The notes beneath the pieces were generated by a model. It made no database searches and was not told the origin of the DNA. It saw nothing but the letters and a program-made list of their open reading frames with translations. A program made the translations under genes and the position numbers. This document shows positions 38,080 through 41,407 of a stretch of DNA of 41,407 bases, one piece after another (position 1 is the first letter of the stretch; every line of letters starts with the position of its first letter). The stretch covers positions 1 through 41,407 of the forward strand of contig JAHLYR010000036.1 in NCBI GenBank assembly GCA_025128025.1, in the 5' to 3' direction. Source of the stretch: Synechococcus sp. CS-1330 (GTDB lineage: Bacteria > Cyanobacteriota > Cyanobacteriia > PCC-6307 > Cyanobiaceae).

Positions 38080-39027
38080 ATGGCTTTTTACAGCCCCGAA
38101 CCAGCCATGGCTCAGATCCTGGCCGATCTGGTGCGGGCTCTAGAGCTGGAGGGACGGCCTGGTTTAGCCCAGCACCTCTCCATTACCTGGCTCCGCTACG
38201 ACCAGCCCTTGCTTGGCCGGGCTGCCGATCTCGATCCACATCAATTCTGGGCCCAGCCGGTGCAGGGGGCGAGCTGGGCTGGGGATCGGCCCCGCTACCC
38301 AGCCAGCGTGGTGAAGCTGGTGTACCTGGTGGCGGCCGAGGCCTGGCGCCAGGCTGATTTGCTTGCGGATACGCCCGAGCTGCGGCGGGCCCTTTCAGAC
38401 ATGATTCGCGACTCCAGCAACGACGCCACCTCCCTAGTGGTGGATTTGCTGAGTGGCACCACCAGCGGCCCTTCTCTGCCCCCCGAGCGCATGGCCCACT
38501 GGGTTGAGCAGCGTCAGCTTGTCAATGGCTGGCTGAGCGAGCTTGGCTGGCCGGAGCTGCAGGGCTGTAACGCTTGCCAGAAAACCTGGGGAGATGGTCC
38601 CTACGGGCGGGAGCGGGACTATTACGGCACCGAGCTTGAAAACCGTAATCGCCTCAGTACCGACGCGGTAGCCCGTCTGTTGCAGGCCGTGCTGGCGTCG
38701 GCCCTGGTCTCGCCACCGGCTTGTGCCCGGATGGCAGCTCTGCTGGCGCGCAGTCTGGATCCGGCCCTGAGGCTTGCGGATCCAGAAAACCAGGTGGATG
38801 GCTTCATTGGTGAGGGTTTGCCTCTGGGCTCTCGCCTCTGGAGCAAGGCGGGCTGGATGAGCCAGGCCCGGCACGATGCTGCCTACGTGGAGCTGCCAGC
38901 TGAGGGCTCTATGCCAAAGGCGGCGCCCTTCCTGCTGGTGATTTTTTCCGAGGGCCAAGCCTGCGCCCAAGATCCCAAGCTCCTACCCGAGATAGCTAGT
39001 CGGCTGGCTGCAGCCAGCCGTAACTAA
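38080..39027 (+). CDS. Beta-lactamase-like serine hydrolase
   Basis: A 315-residue protein starting at the ATG at 38080 (a GTG lies one codon before). Counting from that GTG, it has a SXXK motif at Ser77-Lys80 (ASVVK), an SND triad at 114-116 (DSSNDATS) and a KAG triad at 257-259 in place of the KTG or KSG of class A beta-lactamases. No signal peptide is evident. These features fit the large family of penicillin-binding-like hydrolases; resistance activity is not implied. It is divergent from the NlpC/P60 gene with only 17 bases between starts. A 20-bp perfect palindrome covers its last codons. Confidence 0.82.
   Translation: MAFYSPEPAMAQILADLVRALELEGRPGLAQHLSITWLRYDQPLLGRAADLDPHQFWAQPVQGASWAGDRPRYPASVVKLVYLVAAEAWRQADLLADTPELRRALSDMIRDSSNDATSLVVDLLSGTTSGPSLPPERMAHWVEQRQLVNGWLSELGWPELQGCNACQKTWGDGPYGRERDYYGTELENRNRLSTDAVARLLQAVLASALVSPPACARMAALLARSLDPALRLADPENQVDGFIGEGLPLGSRLWSKAGWMSQARHDAAYVELPAEGSMPKAAPFLLVIFSEGQACAQDPKLLPEIASRLAAASRN
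39001..39020. repeat. 20-bp perfect palindrome at the end of the serine hydrolase gene
   Basis: CGGCTGGCTGCAGCCAGCCG is self-complementary over its full length and can fold as an 8-bp stem with a TGCA loop. It ends seven bases before the end of the stop codon. No T-run follows. It marks the edge between the GC-rich chromosome and the AT-rich island. Confidence 0.8.
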
Positions 39028-39112
39028 GCATCCGGGCTTAACAACGGAGAGGGAGTCCTTCGATTTGACTCCTAATGGGTAGTGATGAAGCGGCAAGAAC
39101 CCTTGCTGGCGC

Positions 39113-39157
39113 TTGATTCAGTGGTATCCAACACCGCTTCCAACAACACTGAATCAA
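39113..39157. repeat. 11-bp inverted repeat enclosing two direct repeats
   Basis: TTGATTCAGTG (39113-39123) and CACTGAATCAA (39147-39157) are exact complements separated by 23 bases. Within the gap TCCAACA occurs twice (39127-39133 and 39139-39145), 12 bases apart. It lies 45 bases upstream of the alpA promoter. It could be a recombinase core or arm site, or an operator for AlpA. Confidence 0.75.
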
Positions 39158-39201
39158 CAATGAAAGCCCCCAATGTACTCGCCCTGGCCATAGGCAAAGG
39201 G

Positions 39202-39230
39202 TTGACAATGACAGAAGTTCGTGCTACAAT
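39202..39230 (+). promoter_or_regulatory. Near-consensus sigma-70 promoter of alpA-int
   Basis: TTGACA (39202-39207) and TACAAT (39225-39230) are separated by exactly 17 bases. Transcription would start near 39237, giving a leader of about 75 bases to the alpA ATG. It is the best promoter in the window. Confidence 0.85.
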
Positions 39231-39311
39231 AGATTATATGATTAACGGAGTAAGCCATCGGCCCTCCCGAGTCATGATATAGGCATTGCTTTACCAATAA
39301 GAGGATTAATT

Positions 39312-39491
39312 ATGAATGAAAACTTTGTGCTTTTAGCACTTAAAGATGTTGTGGGCATTACAAAGCTCTCTAAATCAACAATTTACAGAAAAATGAACAA
39401 CGGTGAATTTCCTAAGCACCTCAGCCTTGGAGGCAGATGCCGCCGATGGCTGCTTAAGGATGTCCAGGACTATATTTATTCACTTCGCTAA
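39312..39491 (+). CDS. AlpA-family DNA-binding regulator/excisionase
   Basis: A 59-residue protein, MNENFVLLALKDVVGIT at the start, then LSKSTIYRKMNNGEFPKHLSLGGRCRRWLLKDVQDYI. This is the AlpA (MerR-like winged helix) pattern: a helix-turn-helix with STIYR, the GEFP turn and the R-W-residues before a closing helix. AlpA proteins regulate, or act as excisionases for, P4-type integrases. GAGGA at 39301-39305 is six bases from the ATG. It lies 12 bases before the integrase gene and after a strong promoter, so it is the first gene of an alpA-int operon. The gene is AT-rich compared with the chromosome. Confidence 0.9.
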   Translation: MNENFVLLALKDVVGITKLSKSTIYRKMNNGEFPKHLSLGGRCRRWLLKDVQDYIYSLR

Positions 39492-39503
39492 TAGGAAGCT
39501 AAA

Positions 39504-40763
39504 ATGGCTTTAAATCAAAAAGAAATAATGGCACTTGCTGCTACAAGCAGGCGTCAACAATATGGCTGTGGAGATGGTCTAAACATAATTATTGAGCCAG
39601 CTCACAAGGGAGGAGGTAAGTCCTTTGAGGCCAAGTTTCGGATGAATGTAAAAGGAAAGATAAAGCAGATCCCAGTGAGAATAGGTGTTTTAGGCACTAA
39701 GCCAGGTCAGTTTACCTTGAAGCAGGCATACCAGAAATGGCTGGAAATCAAGCTCTGGGCGAAAAAAGAAAATAGAGATCCTCGCCACTTTGGAATAAAC
39801 ATTCATAAGTCGTCAACGGTGACGATGAGAGATGCTGTAGATGCTTTCTTATTAAAGAAAACACGACTAAAGGAGCACACAACTAAAAATTATAGAGTAC
39901 AACTTGAAAATCAAGTATTGAAGGTTATTGATGATAAAACTCTTTTGACCGATCTTGAATGGGACAGGGGGGGGAGGCAGATTATTGACTCCGTCATTGA
40001 TATAATCAAGGAGAGAGGTAGTCACAGTCAAGCGGAGCGAGTCCAAAGGGTTCTTGCTCAATGCTTTGACCATGCTATTGATAAGGGATGGATGGCTCGG
40101 GGCCAAAATCCAGCCGTTAAGCAGAGCAGGGACGAGGCGACGGATGAAGAGCGCCATCATCCAACCATTGGGTGGTCAGAAGTCCCTGCCCTGATGGAGG
40201 CCATCAATCTCAATAAATGCTCTGCTAATAACATAGTTGTTCTGAGCCTTAAGTTTATGTTATTGACGTTTCTCCGTGCTGGGGCATTGGTCCGTCTACG
40301 ATGGGATTGGTACGACTCTCATAATCAGATAATTATTATTCTTGGTGATACTCCCGGATTAAAGAGAACTTTTAAAACTCAGCATATTCCTCATCATGTT
40401 CCGGTGACGCCAGAGATAGAAGTTCTGATTGGCGAAGCCCGGAAACTTGGCTTTAGTCAAAAATATATCTTTGGTTCGTATCGAGAAAGCAAGTATCCCC
40501 ACCTAAATCCAGAGTCGTTAAACAAGTTTCTTATAAATCTTGGATATAAGGATCTCTTGACTGCTCATGGTTGGAGAAGCGTTCCGCTTACCGTTGGGCA
40601 AGATGTCCTTAAGGTTGGCCACGAAATCATTCAGCGTCAAATGGGGCATCTCATAGGAGACAAAGTAAGAAAAGCTTATGACAACTCATTGATGCTGGAT
40701 GAGCGTCGTGAGTTTATGGCTGAATGGAGTCGTCTGCTTGTAGGGCAAGGTCTCCGAATCTGA
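39504..40763 (+). CDS. int: P4-type tyrosine recombinase (integrase)
   Basis: A 419-residue site-specific recombinase. The N-terminal part (about residues 30-75, KSFEAKFRMNVKGKIKQIPVRIGVLG) resembles the arm-binding DUF4102-like domain of P4 integrases, residues about 105-200 are the core-binding helical domain, and the catalytic domain follows. All catalytic residues are visible: Arg258 (TFLRAGALVRLRW), His355 and Arg358 (TAHGWRS), His382 (QMGHL) and Tyr392 (AYDNS). The protein appears intact. AGGAAG lies five bases before the ATG. Base composition is AT-rich and codon use differs from the GC-rich chromosome genes, as expected for a mobile element. The target site is not visible. Confidence 0.93.
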   Translation: MALNQKEIMALAATSRRQQYGCGDGLNIIIEPAHKGGGKSFEAKFRMNVKGKIKQIPVRIGVLGTKPGQFTLKQAYQKWLEIKLWAKKENRDPRHFGINIHKSSTVTMRDAVDAFLLKKTRLKEHTTKNYRVQLENQVLKVIDDKTLLTDLEWDRGGRQIIDSVIDIIKERGSHSQAERVQRVLAQCFDHAIDKGWMARGQNPAVKQSRDEATDEERHHPTIGWSEVPALMEAINLNKCSANNIVVLSLKFMLLTFLRAGALVRLRWDWYDSHNQIIIILGDTPGLKRTFKTQHIPHHVPVTPEIEVLIGEARKLGFSQKYIFGSYRESKYPHLNPESLNKFLINLGYKDLLTAHGWRSVPLTVGQDVLKVGHEIIQRQMGHLIGDKVRKAYDNSLMLDERREFMAEWSRLLVGQGLRI

Positions 40764-40777
40764 CGTGTAGCAAAAGA

Positions 40778-40801
40778 GGGCCATCAGCCCCCCTATTTTT
40801 T
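40778..40801 (+). terminator. Possible terminator after the integrase gene
   Basis: GGGC (40778-40781) pairs with GCCC (40787-40790) around a five-base loop, followed by CCCCTA and TTTTTT (40796-40801). The stem is short and the T-run is four to five bases removed from it, so the call is moderate. The convergent zinc-ribbon gene ends at 40819. Confidence 0.5.
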
Positions 40802-40818
40802 ATATTCAAACTCCTTTT

Positions 40819-41364
40819 TCATTCAAGGCCGTTCTTGGAGGGTTTTGAAGGTATCCGCCCATACTTGGCAATGTAGTTTTTGGCTTTCCTCAGCTCGTAT
40901 TCACTTTTGTGAGTAGCTTTCCGCTGTTCCTTTTCGCTCAGGAATCGCTCACGAACACTCTGAGGAAGAGGACAATTAAAACCTCCACCAGCCAACTCTC
41001 CTGCCCTCCAACGTGTCTCCAAATACTCTTCGGCTATAGAGTGACCCTTAACAGCCAGAAGCAGCTTGTAGGCCGTTGTAGAGGTCATACAGGAGCAACA
41101 GTGAAACACATACCCCATGTTGTTTGGGTTGAGGTAAGCAGGCTGGTAGGGAACCTGAGAATTTCTTTTTTTCGTAGAAGAGCAGAAGGGGCACTTGCCA
41201 ACCCAACTGCTTGGGTGTTTTCTTGAAAATTCTTGGTCCTTCAGTATTCCCACAAGATACTGCTTATCAATTTCTTTGATCTGATGAAGCATATTTGGTG
41301 TGATATTGACCTCTATCCCATAAGATCCTTTGGCATCTGAGTAAGAGTAGTTTTTCCCTTTCAT
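40819..41364 (-). CDS. Orphan zinc-ribbon protein, primase-zinc-domain-like
   Basis: A 181-residue protein that I do not recognise as a named family. Cys58 and Cys61 (GKCPFC), then Cys89 and Cys92 (FHCCSC, with an extra Cys90), form a C-x2-C-x27-C-x2-C zinc-ribbon. The context (SSWVGKCPFC, 20-odd polar residues, GYVFHCCSCMTS, then a helix AYKLLL) recalls the zinc-binding domain of primases of the CHC2 or phage gp61 type, but there is no TOPRIM or polymerase domain. The C-terminal 60 residues are charged and helical (LSEKEQRKATHKSEYELRKAKNYI). TATAAT is at 41391-41386 upstream; no Shine-Dalgarno is clear. It is convergent with the integrase gene and AT-rich. Confidence 0.72.
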   Translation of the reverse strand: MKGKNYSYSDAKGSYGIEVNITPNMLHQIKEIDKQYLVGILKDQEFSRKHPSSWVGKCPFCSSTKKRNSQVPYQPAYLNPNNMGYVFHCCSCMTSTTAYKLLLAVKGHSIAEEYLETRWRAGELAGGGFNCPLPQSVRERFLSEKEQRKATHKSEYELRKAKNYIAKYGRIPSKPSKNGLE

Positions 41365-41385
41365 ATTATTTTTACGTCTTTAATC

Positions 41386-41391
41386 ATTATA
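41386..41391 (-). promoter_or_regulatory. Perfect -10 box upstream of the zinc-ribbon gene
   Basis: TATAAT on the minus strand, 22 bases before the ATG. The matching -35 would lie at or beyond the window edge. Confidence 0.5.
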
Positions 41392-41407
41392 CATTAACTA
41401 ATCTGTA

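Larger units (their letters stand above)
39028..39311. other. Non-coding junction between chromosome and island
   Basis: These 284 bases hold a GGAGTC/GACTCC hairpin (39052-39072), an 11-bp inverted repeat with internal direct repeats (39113-39157) and a strong promoter (39202-39230). A 66-codon frame (39082-39282) spans them, but the promoter and repeats lie inside it and its composition is not gene-like. I see no tRNA gene here that would serve as an attachment site. Confidence 0.6.

Noticed and set aside
39049-39075. tRNA 3'-end remnant as an attachment site
   Set aside because: TTCGATT resembles a T-loop, but the T-stem has a mismatch and no acceptor or anticodon arm fits; it is more simply a hairpin.
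39082-39282. 66-codon frame upstream of alpA
   Set aside because: The promoter and the inverted repeat lie inside it; composition is mixed and no motif is seen. A short leader peptide from 39238 cannot be excluded.

Overview
The window is a chromosomal segment of a picocyanobacterium, most likely of the Cyanobium/Synechococcus lineage. The evidence is the start of psbA (photosystem II D1), psaA-psaB and psaI-psaL of photosystem I, a single-polypeptide glutamate synthase without a GltD partner, a plastoquinone/tocopherol-type methyltransferase, an RNase E with the cyanobacterial C-terminal arginine motif, and compact GC-rich gene packing. The genus is an inference; no 16S gene is present.

Layout. 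1-72: first 24 codons of psbA, minus strand. 229-2822: cofG and a B12-type radical SAM gene, overlapping by 10 bases. 2806-5242 (minus): dapL-clpS-CPBP protease operon. 5340-11092: a fused radical SAM/DUF2344 protein, a long structured leader, rne and rnhB. 11058-14124: DUF1997 protein, pheA, a quinone methyltransferase and a LON-domain protein. 14135-19066 (minus): the str operon rpsL-rpsG-fusA-tuf-rpsJ, ended by an intrinsic terminator. Upstream of it on the same strand are an A-type carrier-like protein and a secreted phosphodiester glycosidase (19132-21274). 21437-26035: glutamate synthase. 26032-30324: lipA, tRNA-Pro(CGG), a CbiG-CobJ fusion and a proline/glutamate-rich lipoprotein. 30325-36166: the photosystem I block psaA-psaB and, convergent, psaI-psaL, each with its own terminator. 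36270-39027: a polyprenyl-phosphate-type glycosyltransferase, an NlpC/P60 endopeptidase and a beta-lactamase-like serine hydrolase, together suggesting cell-envelope work.

From about 39.0 kb the character changes. Base composition becomes AT-rich and the genes are those of a mobile element: an AlpA-type small DNA-binding protein, a complete P4-type tyrosine recombinase, and an orphan zinc-ribbon protein resembling the zinc domain of primases. The junction (39001-39157) holds three successive inverted repeats followed by a near-consensus sigma-70 promoter. This looks like the left end of an integrated island or phage satellite that continues past the window; its other end and cargo are not visible.

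The most notable observations are: (1) rne and rnhB lie in one reading frame, separated only by a UGA that abuts a GUG, with a perfect 11-bp stem-loop 15 bases further on; (2) the rne leader carries two perfect or near-perfect stacked hairpins and four U-tracts; (3) the island edge and its orphan zinc-ribbon gene; (4) several perfect stem-loops in the spacers of the str operon.
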